From NCBI GenBank assembly GCA_030141605.1, contig JAQGDQ010000773.1, positions 1 through 64,000 of the forward strand: a DNA stretch of 64,000 nucleotides, in the 5' to 3' direction. A model generated the notes under the pieces. It was not told the DNA's origin. It searched no databases and saw only the letters and a list, made by a program, of their open reading frames with translations. A program made the position numbers and the translations under genes. This document shows positions 23,901 to 35,434 of this stretch, in pieces. The stretch's first letter is position 1, and each line of letters starts with the position of its first letter. This DNA is from Tubiluchus corallicola (lineage: Eukaryota; Priapulida; Priapulimorpha; Priapulimorphida; Tubiluchidae).

Positions 23901-24286
23901 AAGACAGAAACATTTCATACAAAAGGTTCTTTGTATCACTTTATTTATGTAACTTGGAAGGCACTCATATAATGGGGGAGTTATGAGAGCAACAGAGTGA
24001 CAAAAGTTAGATGGTGTTTAACAGAGACATTAACAAAGCAGCCATTCCTTCCATACATGTTCCTTTTATTTGCGCTGTAGACTTGTAATGGGTAAGCAAA
24101 CGTTTTACCTGCACTAGTAAAAGCTGTGCTCCTTTATCATTATCAGCAGAAACATTTGACTCGCAGATGAGAATGCAATAACTGTGACCTGCAGTACTAA
24201 TTATTTTGCTTAAATTTCAAGAAGTATGTAAATATAAACACTGTCTATCACAGAACTTTGCAGTTTATAGTAATCTGTTCAAGGCG

Positions 24287-25129
24287 ATGACTAATGTGAC
24301 AGAGAACATCACTTACAGCGGAAAACAAGACAGCAAAATCATTTTAGTGCTGACTCTACATTTAATCTTGGCCATTCCCATAATTGTTGGTAATCTTCTT
24401 GTTCTGGTTGCAGTTTGTAAATATGAACAGTTGCGGACAAAAATGAATGCAATGGTCGTGTCACTAGCTGTTACAGATTTGTTAATCGGTGTAATCGGTC
24501 TTCCAATAAAAACTGTGAACATACTGACAAAAAAGGATAGTACAGTAATATATCTAGTATTTCTGACTTTAACTTATACGAGTATTCTGCACCTGGTTGT
24601 CATAGCTGCTGAAAGATACATGGCTGTTTTACATCCGTACAAGTACAATATATATGTCACTAAGAAAACGATAATTTGTGCACTTGCCATTACATGGCTG
24701 CTTGCGACTATTACAGCCTGCATTTTCATCTCATTTTCTTGGGATAAACAGGAAATGTTGTTCATTTTCTTAATTTTCAAACGCATTTTATTTTTCTACA
24801 TACCAATGGTTATAATTTCTGTCTTGTATGTGTTAATATGGAGGGCAGCACGGAGGCAAGTGTTGAGAATTCATCAAGAAAATCCGGAAAGCAGTATAAA
24901 AGTATCAGAAATGAAGGCAACAAAAATGTTGACTGCAGTCACGCTGGCATTCATGATTTGCTGGGGTCCTAGATTCATCATGCCTGAGGGCATTATGTCC
25001 ATTGAAATGCGAGGGTTCATCTTCTGGTTGGGGCATTGTAACAGTTTCGTAAATCCATTCATCTATGCAGTTCTGAACAGCAAATTCAGAGAAGCTTTCA
25101 AGAAGATTTGCCTGTGTAAAAATGATTAA
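24287..25129 (+). CDS. Rhodopsin-class (class A) G protein-coupled receptor, single exon
   Basis: 280 aa, seven hydrophobic segments, presumably at the plasma membrane. Two N-glycosylation sites (NVT, NIT) lie in the short N-terminus. Landmarks: GN in TM1 (about residue 36), LAVTD in TM2 (Asp 64), ERY instead of DRY after TM3 (109-111), W in TM4 (137), P in TM5 (173), CWGP in TM6 (225-228), NPFIY in TM7 (256-260), then a short helix 8 ending in Cys. The first ATG was chosen; upstream in-frame codons offer no other ATG. No cysteine is visible at the top of TM3 or in the very short second extracellular loop, so the usual disulfide seems absent. It resembles amine/adenosine/melatonin-like receptors of invertebrates; ligand unknown. 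Confidence 0.9.
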   Translation: MTNVTENITYSGKQDSKIILVLTLHLILAIPIIVGNLLVLVAVCKYEQLRTKMNAMVVSLAVTDLLIGVIGLPIKTVNILTKKDSTVIYLVFLTLTYTSILHLVVIAAERYMAVLHPYKYNIYVTKKTIICALAITWLLATITACIFISFSWDKQEMLFIFLIFKRILFFYIPMVIISVLYVLIWRAARRQVLRIHQENPESSIKVSEMKATKMLTAVTLAFMICWGPRFIMPEGIMSIEMRGFIFWLGHCNSFVNPFIYAVLNSKFREAFKKICLCKND

Positions 25130-25164
25130 GTTCAGCTGTGTTAAATTGCATCTGTTGGGAACAA

Positions 25165-25275
25165 TGTTTTTCTGGCTTGACACAGTAACAGTTTCGTAAA
25201 CCAGCCGTCTATGCAACTGTTATCCTTGAGTTCAAAACAGCCTTTAAGAAGATCAGCTTGTGCAAAAAACCAACT
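25165..25275 (+). pseudogene. Decayed duplicate of the GPCR's TM7 and C-terminus
   Basis: CAGTTTCGTAAACCAGCCGTC and the following bases align along their length with the NSFVNPFIY...FKKICLCK coding end of the receptor just upstream, with substitutions and small indels that break the frame (TTTAAGAAGATCAGCTTGTG versus TTCAAGAAGATTTGCCTGTG). Only about 110 bases of the 3' end remain. Confidence 0.8.
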
Positions 25276-26500
25276 GTTTGACGGTGATGTCTGTTTGTTC
25301 CTTATGGGCCAGTGTCATGCAATCGAAGTGCAACCACTGATGCAAAAATAATGACGTCAAATATAGTCTTCTTCAGCAACTGCTGTTGGTACATGAAATC
25401 TACATAACCTACTTATAGGCAAATTGTTATTGTACTGTAACTGTAATTGTAAGTGAATAGCATTGCATAATCTGTATTGCACCATTGTCGCAAATGGAAG
25501 ATTTTTTTCATTTCTCATTAGCTACTAGTTGTAATAAGAAATTTCATTTGTGGATGGTAAACTGGACATGAAACTCCTTCATATTGCAAAGTCATCAATT
25601 TTACCAGCTGGTCAAAATTGAATGACATGACAATTTAAAATACAACAAAACTGCATGTTTCCGTTAACTATAATTCGTTCGTCTTTAAGTTTACCTATTC
25701 ACTTGTTCACCTTTATTCGAATCTTTTGTTTATCAACAAGTCACCTACTCAAGTTTAAATTGTTTGCTTGTTTGCCCAACGTTACTTGTTTATTCCAGCC
25801 CTATGCTGTCCCACATTTAACTTAATGACATTGTGTGAAATAAGACTTAACTGCATCTTATAATCACCTTCAAAATCTTTGCAAATCAATGCAAGCATGT
25901 TTAACTGCCTGTTGTTTGAAACATAGTAAGGCTAGGCATCTTTTATTAGTTTTACTGAGCAAAGATACAAGCAGGAAGATTAATGTATACAACTCGCTAA
26001 TCTAAAAGCAAGGAAGGTGGAAAAACTGACGTGTAGTCTATTAATGGCTTTATTGGCGTGACAATAATAAAATTTCCTCCTGACAGTTCACCTTTAAACT
26101 CACTTGAGATGTTCAAGTGAGTAAGCAAGTAAATAAGCGAGTGAGTGAATAGGTGAATAAGTAAATAAGAAAGTAAGTAAGTAAATAAGTAAGTTATTTT
26201 GTTTCAAACACAAGCTTAAGAAAACATGTTTACAGCGAAACACTTAAATTTACAGAAATTATAAGATTAATAAAATTAATGTTCACAAGTTAGCATCTTG
26301 TACAAAATACAGCAAATCACAAGCCATAAATTTAGCTAATCTGAAATTATGAACTCGGCCTATATTGTCTGCAAATACACTATAACATACTAAAACACAC
26401 ACAAGTCTATAACACACACAGTTTATAACACAAGTTTATATCAGCACATGTAAGCTGTGCGTTGCTTATAGTTGCTTGCCCTTGTACGGTGTTGGTAATT
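25276..26500. other. Intergenic region, GPCR to TRAIP-type gene
   Basis: No coding exon seen. Contains the second direct-repeat copy (26114-26378). Short ORFs only. The promoter of the downstream RING gene should lie here, but no clear core element was recognised. Confidence 0.55.
26114..26378 (+). repeat. Direct repeat downstream of the GPCR, copy 2
   Basis: Begins with GAGTAAGCAAGTAAATAAG, then TTATTTTGTTTCAAACACAA and the same 180-base tail as 23359-23710, ending TATATTGTCTGCAAATA. Same orientation as copy 1. Confidence 0.85.
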
Positions 26501-29500
26501 ATGCGAGGAGTTTGTGTGATTTGTACAGTGGTTTTCGAAGAGACCGGACATCGGGACATCGCGGCTTGTCCTTGTATCCTTTTCTGTTGTTAGAGCTTGA
26601 ACTTTCTTATTTGTGTTGCATGTTGAAATGTGCTTATCATTGCTTATTACACACAGACAATACAACATATAAATTTGTCTACAGTTACTAAGTAATTTTT
26701 GAGCTGAGCGTAATTTCAGAATCTTCAGACAAAGAAGTTTGTGATTAACTAGGAATTGTTTTTGCTTCTCACTTAACTCATTCAGAAGATCAAAAGATTT
26801 TTCTTTGATGAAATAAAATTTTCTGCATTTTAAGGTAATGAAAGTAAGTAGCTCAATAAGTGACGTTGCTTTTAATGTACAAAGTCTAGTCTTTGTTTTT
26901 AAGCAGATGGAAATAATACTTTTGCAAAAACAGCAGCGACTACTGTACCTGAGTGTTCATAAGTGCATCTTGGCTTTCTGCAAGCTTACTCTGCTTAAAC
27001 TAATTCAAACTTCTGCAGCTTACCTTTATGTTAAGGTTAAAATATCATTATATTAATTATCTAATTTTTTGTGTAAACTTATTGTGCTTTAGATGAAAAT
27101 TGAAAGTGCATTGCTTCCCTTTAGTTGATGAACGACGTCATTGACGGAAAAATGAGCATTTAAAATGAGAGCTCCAAAGTACGAAGTGATCGCAACTTTA
27201 AAAAATTGTTTATTACTTTTTAACGAAGACATTATTATGTATTACGTGTGTGCTTGATTGTCATAGTTAGGCAGTACCAAGCCTAGTTATTATATGTAGG
27301 GATGACCACCTGGAAACTGGTTTTGGGCACTTACACTGCAATAATGCTTCTGGTTATTACTTATTGGCCTTGCTGAATGAGGACGTCTGTGAATTCCAGT
27401 GTGGCCAGAACACTTCTGTCAATGTTAAAATTTTTATCTAAGATGGTTATCCTCAATGATGAGCTAGGTTCCAGTCCCTCTACAGTCCTCAACGGTGTAC
27501 ATAACAAGCAAGACCTGCCAGTGTGTGTTGTTTAATGGTGGTGAGCCAAATTGTGACACACTTTTGTATATAATTAAAAGAAAATGTATGCAATTCAAGC
27601 TTTCATAGTCACAAAATTTTTTTCAATTTCCTTAACTGTAACGTTCAGGTGGCCATACCTATCACTATGACTGGTACGTATTAATACAAGCATTCATAAT
27701 TGTTTTAGTATTTTTTGATACGGCGTAATACTTACTTATTAATGAACACATGATTATATAGCGTGTGTTGTCATAAATGTGAACTTTCTTATTTTTTAAC
27801 TGTTACATTGTAGCATACTGTTCCGCACATGAGTACTGTCAAAGCTGATCCTGAAAGAAAACTAATATTTGGTACATTATTTAGCAATTGTATACATGAT
27901 ACAATCCTCGTTCTAGTTTTTAATGAGTGATTTTATGTGAAATAGCAATACTTCAGTATCGCAAAGTGAATAAAATAATCTAGCTGGTTATCGCTCTGAG
28001 CTGTTTCATTCACGATACTGATTCTGGTGGTTGTTCTCATAAAGCCAGATGTACATGCATCAAGAACGTGGCTACAGTGTCTCTTCTGGTTTAGTGGCTC
28101 AGCTTAGAATGATGTCCTTGATAATGAACCACGTTCCAGTGACTCCGCAAGTGTAGCGTTGAAAAGGTTTAGTCACTGCGTGCGAGATTTTTGGCTTACA
28201 GTGTGCCAAAGTGCACAAAAAATAGAAATCGATAAAGTAAAATGGTTGATCACCAGTAATGAAGAAAATTTCAAAAATGTTCTTAGTTACATATGGCATG
28301 TTATGACAGGCTCTCTGTTATATAGATGTATCTAAAATGATATCTTTAAGGCTACTAGACTAATAATAATTTCAAGCAAAGCTAGACGCAATCTGAAACT
28401 GTACGTCTTCACTGTTACGCGCATTTCGCCAGTCACCAGCTAGACGGGCACTAGCGCCTGCATTTTGGAAATGCATTGTACAAAAAAAAGTGCTCTACCT
28501 CTCAGTTCAGATGTGTTAATTTTTGTCGAACTACACACCTTTGACAGCTCAGCGGTAAATTTGAAATTTGAATTTTTATCTTAAAACTTGCCTAGTTTTA
28601 GTACAACACGCTGAATATCTCACAGTAGCATTGCACTTTAATTTTTGCTTTAATTACGCATAATTTAAAAATTACTTAATAATAACAATAATTTAATAAT
28701 TACTTTAATTAATACAATACGCTCGTGGAATATTTTTGCTGTTGAAAATTATATTAGTTTGTGATGTCATCAGTAGTTGGGCTCGCCCGACTTTAATTAA
28801 GATTTAACTATTATTTAATTATCAGAAACGCTTTTGCAGTATTCACCCTGTATTCGTTTAAAACATAGATGTCCTACCTGTTTACTGCAGGCATTCTGAA
28901 TGGTGGATAATTATCTTTCTGCATGAACTAATAGATGATGTGTCACTTTTATTTTTCTGTTCAACAGTTTATTTACCTGGTTGAATAATTCAGAGACTTG
29001 CCCATCATGCAGATATCCATGTTTAAAGAGTAGTGTTGTGAAGAAGCTGTACTTTCACTGTCCCGATGGTTATGAGAAAGTTGATGATCATCTTGACAAG
29101 TTAACTAAAAAACTTGAGAGAACCAGAGAACAAAAAGGTACTACTTTTCATTTTTGGTGTGTATTCATCCACCAAATAAATACACTATTTACTGTAAATG
29201 GTATTTTTTATGATTTATAATATTTTTTTAATGTTGGAATTAACATTTTTAATATATTTTTATACATTTTGTGATTTTTTATGATGCAAAATTCATCAAA
29301 TTTATACATTACTATACAATAAGTACTATGAATATGCAAAAATGCTTTAGACGGAGTACCGCAATGACCCGCGAAACAGCGAAAATACCGCGATAATTAT
29401 TTTGCATTAATATTCTTGAAAACCGCGAAACAGCGAGTCCACGATAAATGAACCGCGAAGTAGCGAGGGAATACCGTGCACGTGTATTTATGCTCTTAAT

Positions 29501-32278
29501 TTTAAATTGGTGCAACCTCTAATCGGATCCTTGCTGTAAACGAGGTTTTTGCTCAATCAAGTTTATCCTAGATAAATATTTTTTCCTATCTTATCTTTAT
29601 ACAAAGTTCTTGCATATAGACTAGTTGCTAATGTCAACATGTTTGCATTAGTCAAAATTTGCAGCCTGGTGTTTGTGTTTTGTACAGTGGCGGGTCGCAG
29701 CTAAAATTAATGATGCTTCGGAAATTTTTTAGCCATTGTTTTAATATCGTGTAAAACGAAACCAACATATAAAAAGAAACTTTATACATAAATTTGTTAA
29801 AATCATAGTTTTTACTTACTAATAGACTAAATTGTTACAGTTCATTAATTGAATTAATAAATTTAAGTTTGAATTGATTCATTCATTTAAAAACAAAATC
29901 CATTCTTCTTGGCTTAACTTTGTGCGAAAAGATTAATAGTTTTCTCTTTCGTTGACACTGCGTGAGTGACAGTACTTTCTCTGCCTTGAGTGTAGCGTGT
30001 TGTCTCACAACAGCCAACCAGGGTGTCACTGAAACTGTAAAGCGCACAGTTCTGCCATGTGCGCTCTAGTACCGTAAAAGTATTTACAAGTACGTACAAG
30101 TATAAAAAAAGAATCAAAGAAAAAAGCCTTAAATTATATTGAATATTAGCAATAATATCGAGTAAAAAATAAGTCGTTAAAGGGGGTGAAGCTTCTTGCT
30201 TGCATACATTTTAAAGCAAAACAGTTGGTAAGCCTACAAATAATATCTTTTTTTCAAGAGAATATTGAAGCTCAATTTGAACTCTTCAACCTGGATCTGC
30301 AAAAGAATGTTCGGGAACTAAAGAAGTTGATTGATTCGCAACAAAATCAACTCATCTTCTTGCAAAGGAAAGCGCAAGATGGAGACAATGCTAAACAAGA
30401 GGCAAAGGCTCTACGGGATAAACTGAGGTACTTAGAGAATTCTGTTAAAGAATTGTTGACCGGCCGAGAAGAATATGTGGAAAACTTGATCCGTGCAAGC
30501 TCAGGTGGACCGGAGCCATTAAAAAACATCGCGGTCACTGCTCTTTTGCAAAGGTATTTGGTTGCTGGTGGTTGTGATACTGTATTTAATTATTTATGGT
30601 AATCGTCGGTAAGATTATTTGTTAATGGATCAAAGAAACCCACAATTTTCGTTTTCATTTTAGGTAACACATCATGACGAAAAACGAAATGTTTGAAAAA
30701 ATAAGCACTTAGGGTAGCTTTGAACCTGGGACCGTTGGAGTTTCGAATTAGATTAGTAGTTTTGACTTGTGGTTCAAAGTTCTTTGATTGAATTTGGTTC
30801 AAATCCAATCAATCCAGGCAAATCTCGAGATCCCGGGTTCAAATTGAGCTCAATCCCGAGTTTTTCACATTTAGCAACAAAAAAATGCTTGGGTCAAGAA
30901 TTTGTCATTTATTGCTTGGTAACAAAATTATTTGTAATAATAAGTAATTACAGTAAATCCTCGCTTAACGACGCTAGTACGTTCCAGCAAAATGCCACAT
31001 TAAGCGAAACGTCGTTAAACGAACCAAACTTTCAATAGTAAGTAATGTAAAAGAATCGAGATACGTTCCAGAACTGTGAATTAATGCACCAATGCTGCTT
31101 AAATCATATAAATTAAATATTTTATGAGTTTTATTCATATTTCTACTGATTCATTTCTTTCTGTTTGCTTGAAACTACCTATCTTTCTTGCCAGTATCTA
31201 GCTAGACTGGCTAATGATTTCTACACGCTAACTGGGTGTTAAACACTACGTGGCGAAAGCCGTACAATGCATACATTGGGACAATTTCATGTAATACTAA
31301 TATGGTTGTTAGAGCAACAGGTTACTAACAAAATTCTTTGGCATAAAGTTTAAACTCGGGTGTTGCTTGGTACAAGCAGCTAGAATTTAGTACATAGTCA
31401 GTTAAGAAGCAAAAACATTGTAATAATTGTTCTAGTTACTAATGCATTTTTAGAACAGAGTAACGCAATAAGTACAGTTTTAGTGCTTCAAATTAGGTAA
31501 AAAAGTTTTTGATAAAATAAAATGTGGCTGTGCTCAAGGTAAAAAAATCATTGTTAAAACATAACGGTGCATCGTTAAGTAAGAAAACGCTGTCAAAAGT
31601 TCGGTGTCGTTAAAACGAAACGTCAGTAAATGGCGAGTCGTTAAGCGGGGACTTACTGTATAAGCCGTTATATTAAATTTGTAATAAAGACATTTTAAGG
31701 CATTTTAAGGTTATTTTCACATTTACTTTGTTTTCCTTATTGTCGGTGACATTAATCATTGATACTTGAAATAAATGTGCAGTGAAAGACTTTTGATTGT
31801 GCAATCTCATGTCTGTTGTAAGAATTATTGTTAGTACAATAGAAATGTGTTAGGACATTTTCAATTGTTCAAATCTTTCCCTTGAGTAATGTAGTAGTTC
31901 TCTAAAATTTCACAGGTTTCCCGAAATTTACATCTCTTTTAAATTTAAATGGATTAATGTTTACAGTTATGATATTTACCTGGTAGGAGCAAAACTAGAA
32001 ATAACTCTCCTTTTTCCGCCTTACGACAACTTTCTTATTATTGTTAGTGTATTACTGTATCATTGCATTTGTTGTTGTAAAATAATTCTATTCTGTTCTA
32101 TTATAACATCAACTTCAAAAATGGATGCATCCTAATATTGTATTTCCGACAATCTCATTCTTTGTTTAATTTTTTCAGCGAGCTGCAAAATGAAACGGCA
32201 TCAAAGAAGAAGCTGAAGGCTGTCGTTCGCCAGTTAAATGTCGCATTAAGAAAATCAGTTAAGAAAGTGGGAGACTGA
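26501..32278 (+). CDS. TRAIP: TRAIP-type RING E3 ubiquitin ligase (short form)
   Basis: Five exons join in phase: 26501-26573, 27649-27673, 28968-29137, 30259-30553, 32179-32278, giving 220 aa. The RING zinc ligands are C5, C8, C25, H27, H30, C33, C44 and C47, followed by RYPCLKSSVVKKLYF, the TRAIP-specific continuation (RIQVGKRTIINKLFF in human). A long coiled coil follows, with LRDKLRYLENSVKELLTGRE and a segment like the human MKTMEQIELLLQSQRPEVEEMI. TRAIP is a nuclear E3 ligase acting on stalled replisomes and crosslinks. This protein is less than half the usual length (human 469 aa) and stops after the coiled coil, without the C-terminal PCNA-binding motif; a poly(A) signal follows. The start ATG is the only one ahead of the RING. 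Confidence 0.85.
27649..27673 (+). CDS. TRAIP: 25-nt microexon of the TRAIP-type gene
   Basis: Between a CAG acceptor and a GTACGT donor lie 25 bases that, joined with the neighbouring exons, read CGHTYHYDC. This supplies four central RING zinc ligands (C25, H27, H30, C33); the first and last codons are split across introns. Without this exon the RING would be destroyed and the frame shifted. Confidence 0.85.
28375..28900 (-). mobile_element. TTAA-type MITE copy (degenerate)
   Basis: Starts TTCAAGCAAAGCTAGACGCA and follows the family in reverse order (GACGGGCACTAGCGCCTGCA, GGAAATGCATTGTAC, ACCTCTCAGTTCAGATGTGT). Both ends are diverged. It lies just ahead of the third exon of the TRAIP-type gene. 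Confidence 0.7.
29350..29480. mobile_element. Small imperfect inverted-repeat element
   Basis: ACGGAGTACCGCAATGACCCGCG at the left is loosely mirrored by CGCGAAGTAGCGAGGGAATACCGT at the right, with repeated CGCGAAACAGCG in the middle. Such ends are known in Tigger-like MITEs. Ends are too diverged to set exact limits. Confidence 0.5.
30951..31658. mobile_element. TA-flanked pogo-like MITE, 708 bp
   Basis: The left end CAGTAAATCCTCGCTTAACG and right end CGTTAAGCGGGGACTTACTG are inverted repeats with TA on each side. Internal TTAACGAC/GTCGTTAA motifs repeat. It lies in the last intron of the TRAIP-type gene. Confidence 0.82.
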
Positions 32279-32494
32279 AATCATTTTAATGCATTTGAAA
32301 ATCATTTCAGTGCGTTTGAAAATGTTTTCTTCGAAATGAACTTGAAGCATGGAATCCTGGATTTGTAATCCAGACAGAACAGTTTAAGACGAAAATTCGA
32401 TTTCTCTAAAGCATTATACGAAAAGACAAGAACATAGTCATTCTTCATGTATTTCCTGGCGATAACTGCTGCAGTACAAACGTTGAATTTTTCT

Positions 32495-32500
32495 AATAAA
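32495..32500 (+). terminator. Polyadenylation signal of TRAIP-type gene
   Basis: AATAAA about 220 bases downstream of the stop codon, on the sense strand; a second AATAAA-like hexamer follows near 32590. Confidence 0.6.
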
Positions 32501-33280
32501 AATACACTAAAATTTAATATACATCATAGTGGCTTGTTTGTGAAATGGATCTTGTTCTTGTTATAAAGTTTAAAAACTTTTGTATCTTGAATAAACCAAC
32601 TGGGGTGCGGTGGAATCCGACATTTCTTAAAACCGTAATGGCAAACCACACGATATTTTAATTTTCATTGGCAAAAACGTGACCAAAAAATGTTAGTCAT
32701 TCCCAAAAAATATTGTTACCAAAAAAACATTTTTTGGCAATAAATATTTTTAAGTATGTGGTTAATTATGTCATGAAATGGGTTGGTTGTGAGAAATGTT
32801 GAACTGAATAGTGACAATAATACTGTAAAAACAAACACAAAATACCATAATGACTGTTGATAATACTTACTATAATTTATATGTATATTTACAAGGTAAA
32901 ACATGAAAGTAGTATAATACTAACAACATTTGGTCATCTACATTTTTATAGGAAAGATAAATAACATGAAACTATACATTTAAATTATATTTGCAATGAC
33001 TTGTTTAGAGGTGTATTTACATAATCGAAAGTTACGTCAAAATTATAAAGAAATAAATCATTGTACAAGTATAAATAGGTTGATTTGTAAACATATTTAA
33101 ATGCATCTCTTAATTAAACACGTAATTATAATACAGAGTAAGCACTGATGGGAAGTCTAGCATTGGATACAATTATTTAATATGTAAATACAGTACACCA
33201 TGACATAGAAGAATATTAAATCATTAAGATTACTATCAGTTTAATTTAGTCACCATTTTAGAACAATCTGTGATTATGAT

Positions 33281-33563
33281 AAAGCCTAAGTTTACGTAGT
33301 CTGCGCTAACGATAAGGCCTAAGTTTACGTAGTGTGTGCTAACAATAAGGCCTAAGTTTACGTAGTCTGTGCTGACAATAAGGCCTAAGTTTACGTAATC
33401 TGCACTAACAATAAGGCCTAAGTTTACGTAGTCTGCGCTAACAATAAGGGCTAAGTTTACGTATTCTGCACTAACAATAAGGTCTAAGTTTAAGTAATCC
33501 GCGCTAACAATAAGGCCTAAGTTTACGTAATCTGTGCTAACAGTAAGGCCTAAGTTTAAGTAC
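33281..33563. repeat. 33-bp tandem array, ~8.5 copies
   Basis: The unit contains AAGGCCTAAGTTTACGTAGT then CTGCGCTAACAAT. Intergenic. Confidence 0.95.
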
Positions 33564-35260
33564 TTAAGTGAATTATTAAATGCACCAAATACTCAACTAA
33601 TGTAAACTTAACTGTATCTCACAATATGTATGATTATATCACACATATGCCACTCCGTTTTTCTAATAAAATATAAACTAATCGTGAAAAATGGGAATGC
33701 TAACAATTTCTACACATAATTAAGAATAGAATGGGCTGAAATTACTATATATTTAGTGACCACATTCACATGTTCCGCTGTATGGTAGGTCTACTTGGGT
33801 GCTTAACAGCAATCGTACTGGGTTAAGCATTTGTAAAATTATTGCTGTCAGTTTGGCATGATTGCTAAGACTAGGCTGAACTGGCTAGAGGGCGCATTGT
33901 CACTGATGACGCACTTATTAGATTTAACAATTTAGTATAATAGCAGATACGTCGTATGATAAATAAACACACAAATTCGTGGTAAAATAAAATTTCACTA
34001 TCTCGGCCAATCATCATAAATAATTTACATAGATAATTACAATTTAAAAATAATATAAAGTAATAAACTCACTAATAAATAATAACGTAATTAATTTATA
34101 CTCACACAAATTTATTGTAAAAGTGAAAAGTTGACTAATTTCCACAAATGCACGTAAACAAAAAATAACTAAATTATATATTATATAATAATAAATAAAC
34201 AATGCCTACAAAAGCCATTATTACAAACACGTACAGCGAGCAAGAAAGAAAAAATAAATTTCGCCTGGAAACTACCCCGTTTTTTATTTGCCAAATACAC
34301 TGCTGTATATCAAAACAAACATGTCATGTGCCAGACTGTTCAATTTTATACAAGACAAGGAAAAATGAATGAAGCCTAAATTAAAAATTAAAGTAACATG
34401 CAATAAAAAATGCGTGTCAGTTTCAAAAATGGCCAACAAAAAAATTGTGCTGATCATGTGTTAAATGCACTAATCACAATCGGGTTAAGCTAACTTAGGA
34501 CAGAAATGAAACAGTTCCACCGAGACTTCACATTCAGTCAACAAACCTATGATCCCACTGTGCGGCAATAATGCTCAAGCAAATCACTGACATTTTGCAC
34601 TATTTATGAATACTAGAACATTAGCCAACAATAGGCATAGCACGGCATAGGCAGCAATGACTATGACTCTAATACTACAACACTTTCTTAATAATAGCTT
34701 TAAACTCTCAAATTAGTTGCCCCTATGCAAATTGGTTCAGATCATTTATTACCCTACTTTCCTACTATTTTGCCAAAAACACACCAACTTGCAAATGACT
34801 TGCTACACGAAAAGATTCAGGAAAATTTTATGGAATGAACCTTTTTCTTGAACGTCTGAAATTTAAACTTTCAGCAAAATTGTTTGTCCACCGAGAAGTT
34901 GCCGCCTCCGAGACTTGCTATCACATCAGCATCAGAGCCGTTTGCTTCCGAAAAAGGAACTCCTATGTCAGAAGGACCACGGGAGAACGTTCGAAGGCAT
35001 TTATACATGTGTATGGTTTCCACGGATGATCATTGCAGGTGGTTTCCGGCAGTTGCTAGCTCTTGGATAACGCTGGAAGCTTTGATTATTAGGCACAGTG
35101 ACGAAATAACTGACACAATCCATTGAACGGAAGTGCCTACATAGCCAAGCTAAAGTAGTGGGATGTTAGACGTAAATTGCAGGTAGGAATGAAACCATGC
35201 ACAAAACTTTCATGGTTAATGGTAAAAGTTATCACAACGCCGCTTCAAGTACAAACGCTG

Positions 35261-35434
35261 CTATTTACGCCTAAACAAGGAGAATAGTCCTTTCTTACGG
35301 CTGTCACCGGAAACGGGAGAGGACGTACCACGACTTGTCGGACTGTTAGGGGAATCAACGAAAATTACTTCTTTAGGAGGAGGCGAGACGTTCCTCTCTG
35401 GTCGAAAATTAGTGCTATCTGGCTGTTTCAATAT
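35261..35434 (-). CDS. RIMBP2: RIM-BP last exon
   Basis: Acceptor TTTACAG, phase 0, 57 codons then TAG. Encodes a Ser/Pro-rich tail ([18 protein letters not shown]) ending [11 protein letters not shown], a short basic-hydrophobic terminus. Confidence 0.82.
   Translation of the reverse strand: MLKQPDSTNFRPERNVSPPPKEVIFVDSPNSPTSRGTSSPVSGDSRKKGLFSLFRRK

Larger units (their letters stand above)
19723..24286. other. Intergenic region between SMYD4 and the GPCR
   Basis: Contains the inverted-repeat element at 20040-20513, the partial element at 20544-20915, the direct repeat at 23359-23710 and a 64-bp tandem repeat at 23740-23900. From about 20,950 to 23,350 there are only short ORFs, no recognisable protein and no clear repeat ends; an old, unclassified interspersed repeat is possible but unproven. 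Confidence 0.6.
32279..35260. other. Intergenic region between convergent genes
   Basis: AT-rich, no coding exon seen. Holds a 33-bp array at 33281-33563. The 3' UTRs of the TRAIP-type gene (left) and of the RIM-binding gene (right, minus strand) must end here; a minus-strand AATAAA (TTTATT at 34745-34750) is a candidate signal about 510 bases past the latter's stop. Confidence 0.55.

Noticed and set aside
24206-24286. N-terminal extension of the GPCR upstream of the first ATG
   Set aside because: The extension would begin at TTG, which is not a plausible eukaryotic start; the ATG at 24287 is followed by glycosylation sites as expected.
27475-28160. Possible SINEs with TTCCAGT near 27,510 and 28,130
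   Set aside because: Only short B-box-like matches, no A box at the right spacing and little similarity between the two.
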